NCBI GenBank assembly: GCA_022448945.1
Contig: JAKVCV010000003.1
Location: 64,346 to 126,826, forward strand
Length of the DNA: 62,481 bases
Source: Saprospiraceae bacterium
Lineage (GTDB): Bacteria > Bacteroidota > Bacteroidia > Chitinophagales > Saprospiraceae
Direction: 5' to 3'
A program made the position numbers and the translations under genes. Below are positions 1 through 9,630 of the stretch, in pieces; position 1 is the stretch's first letter; each line of letters begins with the position of its first letter. The notes beneath the pieces were generated by a model. It made no database searches, was not told the DNA's origin, and saw only the letters and a program-made list of their open reading frames with translations.

Positions 1-2498
1 ACTGCATAAACCTTAAAATAAAGTTTAGTTCCTGCAGGAAAATAATCAGGAATTGGTGTGTTTGTTTTCCAAGTACTATCAACAATATTAGTCATTGTAA
101 TGACACTATCAAAAATAGGATTGCCTATAGACCATTTTAGATATACACTAGTCAATGAATTAGCATAAGAAATAACTGAAGTAACGTCTTGAGCAGAACC
201 AACTTCAGGTGTTAAAAGAGTGGGTGGATCTGTAATTGTTGTAGTTAATATTGAAGGATGATCATTCCGCCCGACCAATGTATATTCCCATAGGCCTCTA
301 CCCCAAGTTGCCGCTCTTAAAACATTACTACCATTCTGAATCTCCAGATCCTTTACTGTCGTGTTAGGCAACCCTGGATTATACAACATCCAATTGGCTC
401 CTGACATAGGTTTATAAAAAACACCAATCTCAGCTCCCAAATAAATATTAGAAGCATTAGTGTGATCAATGACCACAGAACGAATGGGCATATTTGTCAA
501 ATTATATGAAATATTCATCCAGGTCTGTCCCATATTATGTGTAATATACACCTTTTGGTTATCATTGTGATACCGATTATAAGTAACTACTATAGTATTA
601 TCATCATTAGGATCAAAGGCAATATCTGTTATAAAATAATTAGGTAAGGCGCCGGATATGACTGAATAAGTCTGTCCCCCATCCTGTGACAATTCAATAA
701 TAGAATAATTTGTTACAACAAGAATATCGGAATTGTTATAAGCAACCGCTGCAGCATCAATATTACCAGAAAAATTTGGTGTTCCTACTGTATCCCATTC
801 TTCACCAAATTCATCAGAAGTATATAAAGTATCTACAAAATGGAAAATTTTCATTTGATTATTAGGATCAAGACTCAGGGGTGCTTCCCATGCTCCATCT
901 CCATTCTGCGGCGAACTAATACCATGTCTGGACTGCCCCCCGTCTTGAGTTCTCTGTCGAGTCCCATACTGCCAACTGCCTATCATCCACTGATCATTTA
1001 AAGGCTGTACAACAGCTTCCATACCATCTCCACCATTCCATTCTATCCATCCTGTTTCATCAATAATACTAGTACCATTATCTTGCGAACCTGCCATAGC
1101 AACTTTCCAATTTGATTGACTTAATCCTACGGCATAAAATTCTCTTATCCCAGTTCCATCATTTAATCGATACCAAGATAATCCATTATCAGGACTCATT
1201 GCTAAATATCCATCCGTACCAACATAAAAAACGCCATTAATGCATTCAGCCGTTCTAAGATCTGCATGCACATATGTTGTATCAGGATTAGAGTTTGACC
1301 AATCTGTAATTTGACTAAAAGTATAACCGCCATCTGAACTACCAACCAAATCAACATATCCATATACCATATGCAGGGTATCTTGATCCGAAATTGCAAA
1401 ACCATCACAATCCTCACTTGGGTTACTCAAAAGTGTAAAGTTTTGTGCTGCATCATCTGAACGCCATATTCCATTATCTGAAGCAAAATACACACAATTT
1501 GGACAGGCAGGACTTACTGCTATAAACCCTTCTGCATCATTATTGCCTGTAATTAGAGATGAAGGTGTAAAAGTGAGGCCATAATCCGTTGACCGTAATA
1601 CCAATGATTGGTTGGTCCCCCAATAATAGTCATCATATACATACATAATATTGGGACTAGTCGGGTGAAATTCAATATCAGTAATATATGAAGTTGATAA
1701 TAATTGAACCCAAGTCTGCAAATTATCTGTTGAACGATAAAGACCATTGGAAGTACCGATAAAAATTAAACCGGGAATAGTCGGGTGATGTACTATTTTA
1801 TAAATCTTCGCATTATCTCCTAAACCACCCCACCCTAAATTACTTGGATTAAAGTTTGTGACATTCCATGTTGCTCCTCCATCGCTTGAACAATAAATAC
1901 CATGGGTAGTACCATTTGTAGCATTGCGTATATTAATATAAACAGAGTCAGCATTTGTTGGAGAAGCATCAATAACATTTACTCCTGCAGCTATTAAAAA
2001 ATCGGTTGTGTTTTCCCATGTTGTACCACCATTAGTAGTACGCCAAAACCCACCACTTCTGGATCCCATATAAATTTGCTGCGTATTTACCGGATTGACA
2101 TAAAAAGCCTCTACACGACCAATACCAGGAGAGTAATGTGACGTAATATTATTTGCATCATAAGGGCCTAAATCAACCCAAGCATTATTAAAAGTTGTTT
2201 TAACTGGATTGTTTTTCAAAAAATCTTTATAAGTTTTTGATAAAAAATATGGGTCTACATTACTCCTGTCTCCACTTGGATAATACCTGCTTTCATTCGA
2301 GTTTTTCCAACGCTGATATCCTTTCCAGCCAGAACCTTTACCCTTCCCATTAATCTCAAAATACTTTTCAGCTTCCTTACAAACATCATAAAAGTTGATA
2401 TTCATATCATTCATCATGTGTTTATATTGCTTCTGACCAAAAAGATGAAAGGCAAAAAACAATATAAATGTTACGATAGTTAACTTAATAGCATCCAT
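1..2498 (-). CDS. Secreted Asp-box (BNR/sortilin-like) beta-propeller protein, 3' end outside window
   Basis: Open frame of at least 832 codons beginning at ATG 2498 and running off the window edge, so the C-terminus is not seen. Residues 1-22 form a signal peptide ending FHLFGQ. The body carries repeated Asp-box-like motifs such as TTNGGTTW, SSDGGATW, SSDGGYTF, SQDGGQTY and THNMGQTW. These are the hallmark of BNR/sialidase-type and VPS10/sortilin-like propellers, which in Bacteroidota are usually exported surface proteins and often carry a T9SS tail; the tail cannot be checked here. No catalytic sialidase residues were identified, so a sialidase role is not claimed. It lies 102 bp downstream of the hydrolase gene on the same strand. 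Confidence 0.8.
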   Translation of the reverse strand, partial: MDAIKLTIVTFILFFAFHLFGQKQYKHMMNDMNINFYDVCKEAEKYFEINGKGKGSGWKGYQRWKNSNESRYYPSGDRSNVDPYFLSKTYKDFLKNNPVKTTFNNAWVDLGPYDANNITSHYSPGIGRVEAFYVNPVNTQQIYMGSRSGGFWRTTNGGTTWENTTDFLIAAGVNVIDASPTNADSVYINIRNATNGTTHGIYCSSDGGATWNVTNFNPSNLGWGGLGDNAKIYKIVHHPTIPGLIFIGTSNGLYRSTDNLQTWVQLLSTSYITDIEFHPTSPNIMYVYDDYYWGTNQSLVLRSTDYGLTFTPSSLITGNNDAEGFIAVSPACPNCVYFASDNGIWRSDDAAQNFTLLSNPSEDCDGFAISDQDTLHMVYGYVDLVGSSDGGYTFSQITDWSNSNPDTTYVHADLRTAECINGVFYVGTDGYLAMSPDNGLSWYRLNDGTGIREFYAVGLSQSNWKVAMAGSQDNGTSIIDETGWIEWNGGDGMEAVVQPLNDQWMIGSWQYGTRQRTQDGGQSRHGISSPQNGDGAWEAPLSLDPNNQMKIFHFVDTLYTSDEFGEEWDTVGTPNFSGNIDAAAVAYNNSDILVVTNYSIIELSQDGGQTYSVISGALPNYFITDIAFDPNDDNTIVVTYNRYHNDNQKVYITHNMGQTWMNISYNLTNMPIRSVVIDHTNASNIYLGAEIGVFYKPMSGANWMLYNPGLPNTTVKDLEIQNGSNVLRAATWGRGLWEYTLVGRNDHPSILTTTITDPPTLLTPEVGSAQDVTSVISYANSLTSVYLKWSIGNPIFDSVITMTNIVDSTWKTNTPIPDYFPAGTKLYFKVYA

Positions 2499-2600
2499 AA
2501 ATTTTTAATATTTTTTTTATTCAGTAATGAGTCTAAATATAACCTTATGTCATTACCTTTCCAAAAGATCGAATAATATGTTTAAAATAGGAATATTGAT

Positions 2601-4496
2601 TTATTTAGGGTCAAATTTAAAATCACCTCCAATAATTATTTTACTACTTCCTAGTATACTTATTTTGCTCTTCACAAAATCGGATTCATCTGCTTTGTAT
2701 ATATTAGGTACATATTTCTGAGGATTTCTATCGATATATGGGAACCAAGTGCTATGAATCTGGATCATAAGTCTGTGTCCTTTTTTAAAAGTGTGCAAAA
2801 TGTCTTGTAAAGGAAATTTAACTTCTTCAATTTTACCAGGAACAAAAGGTTCTGGTTTTGAAAAGCTTTTTCTAAATCGACCTCTAAAAACTTCATGTCG
2901 AACCAACTGTTGGTACCCCCCCATTTCAACATGAGAAGGAGTGGCTATTGTAGCTGGCTCATTATCTGGATAAACATCAATTATTTTCACTATAAAATCT
3001 GCATCAGTAGTAGAAATCATCACTTTTAAGTCTGCTAGAATTTCTCCTGCCAAAACAAAATCATCTGTTAAAGCTTCTGTTTGAAATGTCAATACATCCT
3101 TTCTTTTTGAAGCATGCCGCTGATCATCTGTCATAAAACTTCTGGGTGTAAAAGTAAGCCCAACAACTTCTGAACGATATGGGACAGGGTTATGAGGGTT
3201 GCTTTCATAGATAAATGAAATATCTGAAGTGCTTGTTTTTCCTATCAATAATTTATTGTTTTTTGCAAAACCTATGACAACCGGGTTATTTCTAATAGGA
3301 GGCCAAACCTCAAATGTTTTCCATTTCTTGTTTCCAGTATCGAACATATAAGCTTCTGGCAATTTTATTTCTCCTTCATCTTTAAGGTAGTACTCAAAAA
3401 AAGGCATCTCAATCTTTCTCTGATAAAACTCAGATATCCCTTCTCCAAACCAAATATGATTAACAGCCTGCACACCTCTTTTCCTGGCCCAATCACCATG
3501 AGACCATGGCCCCATTACAATCATGTTTTTTGCCTTAGGGTTATCATTTTCCAATTTTTTATAAATATTAAGAGGGCCATACAGGTCTTCAGCATCAAAC
3601 CAACCCCCAACTGTCATGACTGCATGATCTACTTTTTCAAGATGTGGCAAAATACTCCTTGCCTGCCAAAATTCATCATAGTTGGGGTGATCAACCATTT
3701 GTTTCCAAAAGAAATTTTTATCATATATTTTTGAAATATTTTTTACTGGACCCAATTGCATATGAAACTCATAAGCATTATCTTCATTAAACTCCAAAGA
3801 CTTTAATTTATTGCTTTCCCACCCATACCACCTTTGTGTAGTTAATTTATCCTTCTGATGTCCAAATACAGGAAAAGCCTTGAGATAGCTCTGTAAAAAA
3901 GCACCCATATGATGAAAATCATCAAAAAAGAAATCACTTATAGGGGCTTGGGGTGAAGAAGCCTTTAGTGCAGGGTGTGCTTCTGGCAATGCCGCCGCCG
4001 TATAAAACCCTGGGTACGAAATCCCCCATTGTCCTACACGTCCGTTATGGTTTTCAATATTCTTTAAAAGCCAGTCTATTGTATCATATGTATCCGAACT
4101 TTCGTCAATTTCATTTTTATTTTTAGGATCATTCCCTGTTATATGAGGTCGCATATTATCAAAAGTGCCTTCTGACATATATCTACCCCTAACATCCTGA
4201 TATACAAAAATATATCCTTTACGCATCAAATATGAAGATGGCCCTAATGATTTTCGATATTGATTTTCTCTATATGGTCTTATACCATAACAGGTTCTCA
4301 TCATTAAAAAAGGATATTGTTTATCCTTGTCTTTGGGCGTATAGACGATTGTATAAAGCTTAGTCCCATCTCGCATCGGAATTCTATATTCAGCTTTATC
4401 ATAATGTTCCCTTACAGAGTATTTTTCATAAAAATCCTGTCCTATAAGCGTAGAACAAAAAAGAAAAAAAGTAAAAAAAAGTGTCCCTCGAATCAT
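2601..4496 (-). CDS. CocE/NonD family X-Pro dipeptidyl-peptidase-like serine hydrolase, exported
   Basis: 631 residues with an N-terminal signal peptide (about 1-20, ending LIGQ), so probably periplasmic. The N-terminal half is an alpha/beta hydrolase of the CocE / glutaryl-7-ACA acylase / X-Pro dipeptidyl-peptidase S15 group: nucleophile motif GISYPG with Ser160, probable acid in GGWFD (Asp301) and His333 in GPWSHG. The C-terminal third matches the jelly-roll domain typical of this family (residues about 400-620). Members hydrolyse esters, amides or N-terminal dipeptides; the substrate cannot be read from sequence. It lies 103 bp downstream of the TonB-dependent receptor on the same strand with no visible terminator, which suggests it acts on what the receptor imports. 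Confidence 0.88.
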   Translation of the reverse strand: MIRGTLFFTFFLFCSTLIGQDFYEKYSVREHYDKAEYRIPMRDGTKLYTIVYTPKDKDKQYPFLMMRTCYGIRPYRENQYRKSLGPSSYLMRKGYIFVYQDVRGRYMSEGTFDNMRPHITGNDPKNKNEIDESSDTYDTIDWLLKNIENHNGRVGQWGISYPGFYTAAALPEAHPALKASSPQAPISDFFFDDFHHMGAFLQSYLKAFPVFGHQKDKLTTQRWYGWESNKLKSLEFNEDNAYEFHMQLGPVKNISKIYDKNFFWKQMVDHPNYDEFWQARSILPHLEKVDHAVMTVGGWFDAEDLYGPLNIYKKLENDNPKAKNMIVMGPWSHGDWARKRGVQAVNHIWFGEGISEFYQRKIEMPFFEYYLKDEGEIKLPEAYMFDTGNKKWKTFEVWPPIRNNPVVIGFAKNNKLLIGKTSTSDISFIYESNPHNPVPYRSEVVGLTFTPRSFMTDDQRHASKRKDVLTFQTEALTDDFVLAGEILADLKVMISTTDADFIVKIIDVYPDNEPATIATPSHVEMGGYQQLVRHEVFRGRFRKSFSKPEPFVPGKIEEVKFPLQDILHTFKKGHRLMIQIHSTWFPYIDRNPQKYVPNIYKADESDFVKSKISILGSSKIIIGGDFKFDPK

Positions 4497-4599
4497 AATT
4501 TATAGTTATTGAACTTGACTAAGTTACAAAATAAAAAAGCAATACTAATACCAGAATAAAATTCTATTAAAAATGTTTATAATTCCTTAGTTCCAGAAA

Positions 4600-7080
4600 T
4601 CAGAAATTGACATTAATAAATAATGTTGGAGTAATTGGAAGTGCCCTTGAAAATCGAGTTGAACCATCAGGGAAATTGGAAAAATTATTAAAACTTATAT
4701 TTCGCGTATTTAACACATTTAAAACTGACAAACCTGATTCTAAGGTATATTTTTTAGCTTCATGTCTAGCCATAATGGCAATATCAAGCCTACTATAGAC
4801 TCGTATATTTTCTTCAGATACAAGATTGTTAGGGTTAGGAAACCCTGTACCAAAAACATAATTTATTGAGAAATAAATAGGTTTAATTCTAAACAAACCT
4901 GCCATTTTAATCTCGTGTCTTTGATCGTGTATAGCTCTTTGGTATGCTACCATCTTACCAAAACGTTCTTCTGTCTTAGTTAAAGAATATACGAACCATA
5001 TCCTCTGCCCCTTAAATGTAGTATTAAAATACATATCAACCCCATAAATTCTAGCATCACCATTTTGTATTACAAGCTCACCCTTATTGGAGTCAAAGAC
5101 AAACCTGCTTAGGTTACTTATCGTTTTATAGTAGCCTTCAATTTCAAAATTGAAAAATTGTTGTCCATACGATAATGCAGCAACATAATGCATTCCCTGC
5201 AATGGCTCAAGACCTTTGTTTCCAGGAATATCCCAATAATATATCTGATTGCTTAGGTTATCTACAACGGTATATTCTACCAAATATTGATTATAAATCC
5301 CATATGCTAATTTAACCATAAGGTTTCTTAATGGCTTTACTACAACATCAATTCTGGGCTGAATAAAGGGTTGAACTATAGGACTTAACAAAATGTCAAA
5401 CCTAAAGCCCGGCTGAATGCTTACAAATTTATTAATACTGATATTATCCTTAATATATGTCGACATTCGATAAGATGAACTCAGCGTGTTCTTTGAAGTG
5501 ACACCAGAGCTATCCTGTAAAAAAGTTGACTGCATATAAGTCCCCCTTAATCCAAATGAAATTGCTTGATGGTGGGTTGCAGGAAGGTGGTGATCTGCTT
5601 TAACATAGTATTCAGAAATAGTATTTTTAGTGAAATTAGATTGAATGAACTTTTGCCCAAAGACCTGAAAATCTTCAAAAATCAATTCATTTTCCTGTTG
5701 CGTACTTAAAAATGAATATGCAGTTGTGAAATTCGTTTGTCCAGCTTTTTCCCATTTTTTACCCCAAAAAACAGATGCACCAAATTGTTGTCTATTTCGC
5801 TCAATACTACTAAAATATTTGTTAAAAGAATTTAGCTCTATTGACTTACTATCATAATTGTCAAGATTTCCCAAAACACTTATTTTAAAATTATCTCCAT
5901 TTTTCAATGGAAGTGTGTATTTTAAATTGGCATCCCCAAAATAAAAATTATTACTCGTATCTGCGTTATATGTTCCAGGGTCAAAAATATTTGGAAATGT
6001 AGATCTTAAGCTTAATTGCAAACTGGAGGTTTGTGCTATAGGAATGTTTACTCTTCCACTAACAGATTGATTACACAAGCTCAGAGCACCACCATATTTA
6101 TCTATAGATCCTGATTTACTGGTTATCGAAACCACTGAGCCTACGCGATCACCAAGATGCACCTGATACCCACCTTTATGAATTTCAACATCTTGTATAA
6201 ACAATGGGTTAATAGCCCCAATATTATCATTATAGCTACTGCTATTAAAAATTGTAATACCATCAAAACGTATTTGACTTTGACCTTTGTAAGATCCCCA
6301 TATAATAAAATCATTTGTCTGTTCGCCAGCAGCCAATACACCTGCCTGTAATCTTAAAAGTGCAAATAAACTATTATTTCCATTGTTTGGCAAAAGTGAT
6401 GCAAGCTTATCATTTAATTTAATGATACCTGGAGGATCTATTGTTTCAACAAAACCAGTATTTTGACTGGCTTCAACTGTAACAGTCTGCAATTCATTAA
6501 CGGACGGTCGCAGGCCTATTTTATTTACCTCAGAACTTGAAATTGGCCCCTGAAAATTGTTGTAACCCAAATGCTCAATCCTTACATTTACAACACTATC
6601 TGAACATTTATAATTAAAAAAACCACTCTCATCTGTAGTCAATTGAGAAATCCCAATTGAAATAGAAGAAAAAGGTAGTGGCTCTTTTGTTTGGACATCA
6701 ATAACATAACCTTTGAAACTATAATTCTTACTACTTCTTTTCTGAGAGATTATATTTGAACTTTCATTGGAAAGCTCTGGCTTTAAAATAACATATACCC
6801 TATTTATTCTTTTGAATTTGAGTTTACATGATTTGGTTAATTTTGAAATCGCATCCCTAACATTTTTAAATATTAATGAGGTATCAATTTTACATTCTTT
6901 TGCCCATGTATCATTACAGGAAAAAGCGACATCATAATTTTTATTCAGATAAATTAAAGCCCCATGTAAAGTATTTACACTAGAGGGGAGTTTTATGTTC
7001 TGAGTATATCCACTGTATGCAAAATTGCAGACAATACATATTACATAAAAGAGTTTGAGAAAGTTTGAATAATTTAACAC
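4600..7080 (-). CDS. FecA-like TonB-dependent outer-membrane receptor with STN domain
   Basis: 826 residues. A signal peptide (about 1-27) is followed by a Secretin/TonB short N-terminal domain (about 30-98), a carboxypeptidase-regulatory-like domain (about 120-205), a plug (about 215-330) and a beta-barrel ending in Phe (LFINVNF). The STN domain is the part that contacts a FecR-type anti-sigma factor, so this receptor should signal ligand binding to the two genes upstream. The start is GTG at 7080-7078 and overlaps the FecR stop by one base (TAGTG), implying translational coupling. The ligand is unknown; siderophore, other metal chelate or organic nutrient are all possible. There is no SusD partner, which argues against a standard polysaccharide locus. 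Confidence 0.92.
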   Translation of the reverse strand: MLNYSNFLKLFYVICIVCNFAYSGYTQNIKLPSSVNTLHGALIYLNKNYDVAFSCNDTWAKECKIDTSLIFKNVRDAISKLTKSCKLKFKRINRVYVILKPELSNESSNIISQKRSSKNYSFKGYVIDVQTKEPLPFSSISIGISQLTTDESGFFNYKCSDSVVNVRIEHLGYNNFQGPISSSEVNKIGLRPSVNELQTVTVEASQNTGFVETIDPPGIIKLNDKLASLLPNNGNNSLFALLRLQAGVLAAGEQTNDFIIWGSYKGQSQIRFDGITIFNSSSYNDNIGAINPLFIQDVEIHKGGYQVHLGDRVGSVVSITSKSGSIDKYGGALSLCNQSVSGRVNIPIAQTSSLQLSLRSTFPNIFDPGTYNADTSNNFYFGDANLKYTLPLKNGDNFKISVLGNLDNYDSKSIELNSFNKYFSSIERNRQQFGASVFWGKKWEKAGQTNFTTAYSFLSTQQENELIFEDFQVFGQKFIQSNFTKNTISEYYVKADHHLPATHHQAISFGLRGTYMQSTFLQDSSGVTSKNTLSSSYRMSTYIKDNISINKFVSIQPGFRFDILLSPIVQPFIQPRIDVVVKPLRNLMVKLAYGIYNQYLVEYTVVDNLSNQIYYWDIPGNKGLEPLQGMHYVAALSYGQQFFNFEIEGYYKTISNLSRFVFDSNKGELVIQNGDARIYGVDMYFNTTFKGQRIWFVYSLTKTEERFGKMVAYQRAIHDQRHEIKMAGLFRIKPIYFSINYVFGTGFPNPNNLVSEENIRVYSRLDIAIMARHEAKKYTLESGLSVLNVLNTRNISFNNFSNFPDGSTRFSRALPITPTLFINVNF

Positions 7081-7958
7081 TAATTTTTATCTACAATTTC
7101 GAAAGTATTTTTACCTGTTTTAACAAATTTAAGATTAAATGGCAGGCAAATCAAATTTAAAGTAGATTCTACTGATTTAGTTTTGTTGAATGACCCGGTA
7201 TAAATTAAATTTTTGTCAAACTTAATATCTACATCAAATTGTCTTTCGACTTCCTTAATAACCATTTTTAAAGGTTTGGAAGTAAAATTAAACTGAAGGT
7301 CTTTCCAACCCACAACAGTACTGCTGTTAACTTCAGTGGTCTTCAGCAATTTACCATTATTTAAAACTGCAAATTCATTGGCTTCTAAAAACACCGATTT
7401 ACTCAACCCTCCTCTTGCCTTAACACCAACTTTGCCACTTACACAAAGAACTTCATATTGATTTCCCCTTGCATAAACATTAAAAATGGTTCCTAAAACT
7501 TCAGTACAACCATATTTTGAATTAACCGTAAATGCACTTCCTTTTTTAACCTGAAAATACGCCTCACCATCAAGATTGACCGTCCTAGAAAAATTCCACC
7601 AATAAGGTTTGTAGACTAAAGAAGATGACGCATTGATCTCAACAGTAGAACCATCGGGAAGTTCAACATTAAGATGTTGCCCTCTTTCACATATTATGGT
7701 TTGAGTATAGACATTGCAAAAAACTAGTGTGCCAAAAACAAGTAGCACACATGCAGCAACAAGAAATTTATAACCTATAAAAGATAAAATCTTTGGAGAC
7801 GACTCAGAAACGGTAGATGATGTGATTTTTTCAGATAGCTGCTCCCATGCCTGAGATTTACTTTGATCATAATCAACATGAAGGTTTCCAAATAATTTTT
7901 TTTCAGCTATTTCTGTATCATCCTTTCCTTTGTATAGGTTTTCTTCATCAAAATTCAT
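7080..7958 (-). CDS. FecR family anti-sigma factor
   Basis: 292 residues. There is a cytosolic N-terminal segment (about 1-65) that should bind the sigma factor, one transmembrane helix (about 66-88), then a periplasmic FecR domain (about 90-190, with the ELPDGSTVEINASS signature) and a C-terminal domain of the DUF4974 type (about 220-290) that contacts the receptor STN domain. It transmits ligand binding from the outer-membrane receptor to the sigma factor. The gene starts one base after the sigma factor stop (TAA-A-ATG) and ends overlapping the receptor start, so the three are one transcriptional unit. Confidence 0.93.
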   Translation of the reverse strand: MNFDEENLYKGKDDTEIAEKKLFGNLHVDYDQSKSQAWEQLSEKITSSTVSESSPKILSFIGYKFLVAACVLLVFGTLVFCNVYTQTIICERGQHLNVELPDGSTVEINASSSLVYKPYWWNFSRTVNLDGEAYFQVKKGSAFTVNSKYGCTEVLGTIFNVYARGNQYEVLCVSGKVGVKARGGLSKSVFLEANEFAVLNNGKLLKTTEVNSSTVVGWKDLQFNFTSKPLKMVIKEVERQFDVDIKFDKNLIYTGSFNKTKSVESTLNLICLPFNLKFVKTGKNTFEIVDKN

Positions 7959-7959
7959 T

Positions 7960-8445
7960 TTAAATTTTTATATTTTTCTTTAATTCAGCTATTGCTTTTG
8001 ACATACGTTTTTCTATCGCTTTTACAGAAATATCTAAACAAGTAGCTATCTCCTTATATGTTAGCCCTTCCATTCTATTCATAAGAAAAACAGTTCTTTG
8101 GTTTTCTGTCAATTTACCAAGAGCTTTCTCATAATATTCTTTCAATTCAGTATAATCAATGTTATTATCATCATCAGGGGATGAAAATGCAAATTTAACC
8201 CCCTCAAGGAAAGTACGCTGATTGTTCATTTTCCTAACATGAGAAATAAAAATATCACCAGCGATTTTATAAAGAAGACTTTTTGTTTTACCCTTTACAA
8301 AGAGTTTCTGCTTTTCCCAGAGTTTCATAAAGGCATCCTGCGCAATATCTGAAGCTAATTCAGCATCTCCTGATCTGTAATAAATATAGTTTCTGATGGC
8401 ATCAAAATAATTTTCAAAGCAGAATTTAAATTCTTTATGTGTCAA
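7960..8445 (-). CDS. ECF sigma-70 factor, FecI-like
   Basis: 161 residues with sigma region 2 (about 8-75; IAQDAFMKLWEK) and region 4 helix-turn-helix (about 108-155; LTYKEIATCLDISVKAIEKR), the size and order usual for Bacteroidota FecI-type ECF factors. It should direct RNA polymerase to its target promoters when released by the adjacent FecR protein. The only usable start in frame is TTG at 8445-8443, because a TAG lies three codons upstream. An unusual start may keep its level low. Only 14 bases separate the start from the hairpin of the preceding terminator, so its own promoter must overlap that terminator or lie inside the lipoprotein gene. Confidence 0.92.
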   Translation of the reverse strand: MTHKEFKFCFENYFDAIRNYIYYRSGDAELASDIAQDAFMKLWEKQKLFVKGKTKSLLYKIAGDIFISHVRKMNNQRTFLEGVKFAFSSPDDDNNIDYTELKEYYEKALGKLTENQRTVFLMNRMEGLTYKEIATCLDISVKAIEKRMSKAIAELKKNIKI

Positions 8446-8459
8446 AACCAGCTATATAT

Positions 8460-8499
8460 TTAAAAAGAAAGGCGATTATACAAAACTGCACAATCGCCT
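8460..8499 (-). terminator. Rho-independent terminator after the Cys-rich lipoprotein
   Basis: On the minus strand an 8-bp perfect stem (AGGCGATT at 8499-8492 with AATCGCCT at 8477-8470, loop 14) is followed by a T-rich run at 8470-8461. It lies 15 bases after the lipoprotein stop and directly before the sigma factor start. Confidence 0.75.
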
Positions 8500-8513
8500 A
8501 ATATTCATTAATT

Positions 8514-8996
8514 TTAATCAACTGCCTGCACATTAGCATTAACAGGATCTGTATCTTTAATACATTTCTGCTTGAATTTACAACATTTTATATGTTTACC
8601 TTTATCCCAATCCTTTTTACAATTAGAATTAACTTTATCCTTGTCATAATAATAAACAGCCTTAACTGCCCATGGATCAATTTCTCCATCTCCATAATCT
8701 ATAATAGCTGCAGTCTTGTCATCAATCACATATTTTATTTTCCCACTAATAATATATCCACATTCATCATCTTTAACAATAGGTGATAAAATATATTTAT
8801 CAATTTTACAATTGACTTTATTCCCATCTTTATCAATATAATGATCTGGTTTTACAGCATCTTTATCATCAAATCTTTTATCATCACAAACTATAGAATC
8901 ATACATCTTACAGAATTTCTTCTCACATTTATCTTTTTTACATGAAAAAAGAATAAATCCCAAAAGAACAATAAAACACAAATTAATAACTCTCAT
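8514..8996 (-). CDS. Cys- and Lys/Asp-rich lipoprotein, unknown function
   Basis: 160 residues. A short hydrophobic leader ends in a lipobox (ILFSC, Cys19), so the product is a lipoprotein. The mature part is rich in Lys, Asp and Cys (nine further Cys), which in an oxidising periplasm suggests several disulphides. Residues about 97-118 (DYGDGEIDPWA) resemble a motif of the form YG(D/N)GxxDxxA that recurs in exported Bacteroidota proteins of unknown role. It is the first gene upstream of the sigma/anti-sigma/receptor module on the same strand, separated from it by a terminator. It may belong to the same regulon, but nothing direct shows this. Confidence 0.75.
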   Translation of the reverse strand: MRVINLCFIVLLGFILFSCKKDKCEKKFCKMYDSIVCDDKRFDDKDAVKPDHYIDKDGNKVNCKIDKYILSPIVKDDECGYIISGKIKYVIDDKTAAIIDYGDGEIDPWAVKAVYYYDKDKVNSNCKKDWDKGKHIKCCKFKQKCIKDTDPVNANVQAVD

Positions 8997-9256
8997 ATCA
9001 TCCAGAATTTAATTGTTTTAAAAAATATCTACACCACTATACCGCTTGAAATTTAAAATACCCTACCTTATTCAAAAATAAAAATAAAAAAAGGGAAATG
9101 CAAATAACGGAATAAATGTTTCTGAAAGGATTACATTAAGTACAACTAGATAATTTACAATACATTATAAATAAACCATAGTTGTCAAGCTATAATTCGG
9201 GGGTTGAAAATAGCTTTGAATAATAACAATAATTGATTATCTACCATATATTCGCA

Positions 9257-9556
9257 TCAGGAGATACACTGAAATGTTACAGAGTTTCGTGATCCTTCTG
9301 CAGCTTTTCCATTTTCTTTTGTATTAATTGATTGAGCCTTCCAACGGGAATTTTGAAATTCAAATTCTGCTCCTTCCTCCATCATTTGCCAGTCGCTATG
9401 CTCACCCAAAATAATAGCGAATGAAAGCCTCCTTTGTTTTGAGCCATTAACATCTATCTGATTATAACCTATATCCTTTAAGATTACAATTTCTGAATGA
9501 CTAAGATCCAGATATTCTTCTATGCCTGCAGAAAGCGTTATTGTCTTATTTTTCAT
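9257..9556 (-). CDS. Small uncharacterised protein downstream of the calpain-like protease
   Basis: 99 residues, no signal peptide or membrane segment, not recognised. The first two thirds look folded, with alternating hydrophobic strands and a central RRLSFAIILGEHSDW stretch. The last 25 residues are polar and Gly/Ser/Asn-rich. It lies 74 bp downstream of the calpain-like gene on the same strand with no terminator between, so the two are probably co-transcribed. A role as partner, substrate or inhibitor of the protease is possible but unsupported by sequence. The open frame and ATG start are good, but its reality rests on length and context only. Confidence 0.6.
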   Translation of the reverse strand: MKNKTITLSAGIEEYLDLSHSEIVILKDIGYNQIDVNGSKQRRLSFAIILGEHSDWQMMEEGAEFEFQNSRWKAQSINTKENGKAAEGSRNSVTFQCIS

Positions 9557-9630
9557 TTTTCAATTTAAGAAGTTGAAATAAACAGATTGTTTTTTGAATG
9601 TATATTTTTTACATGTATTAACCTTGACAC

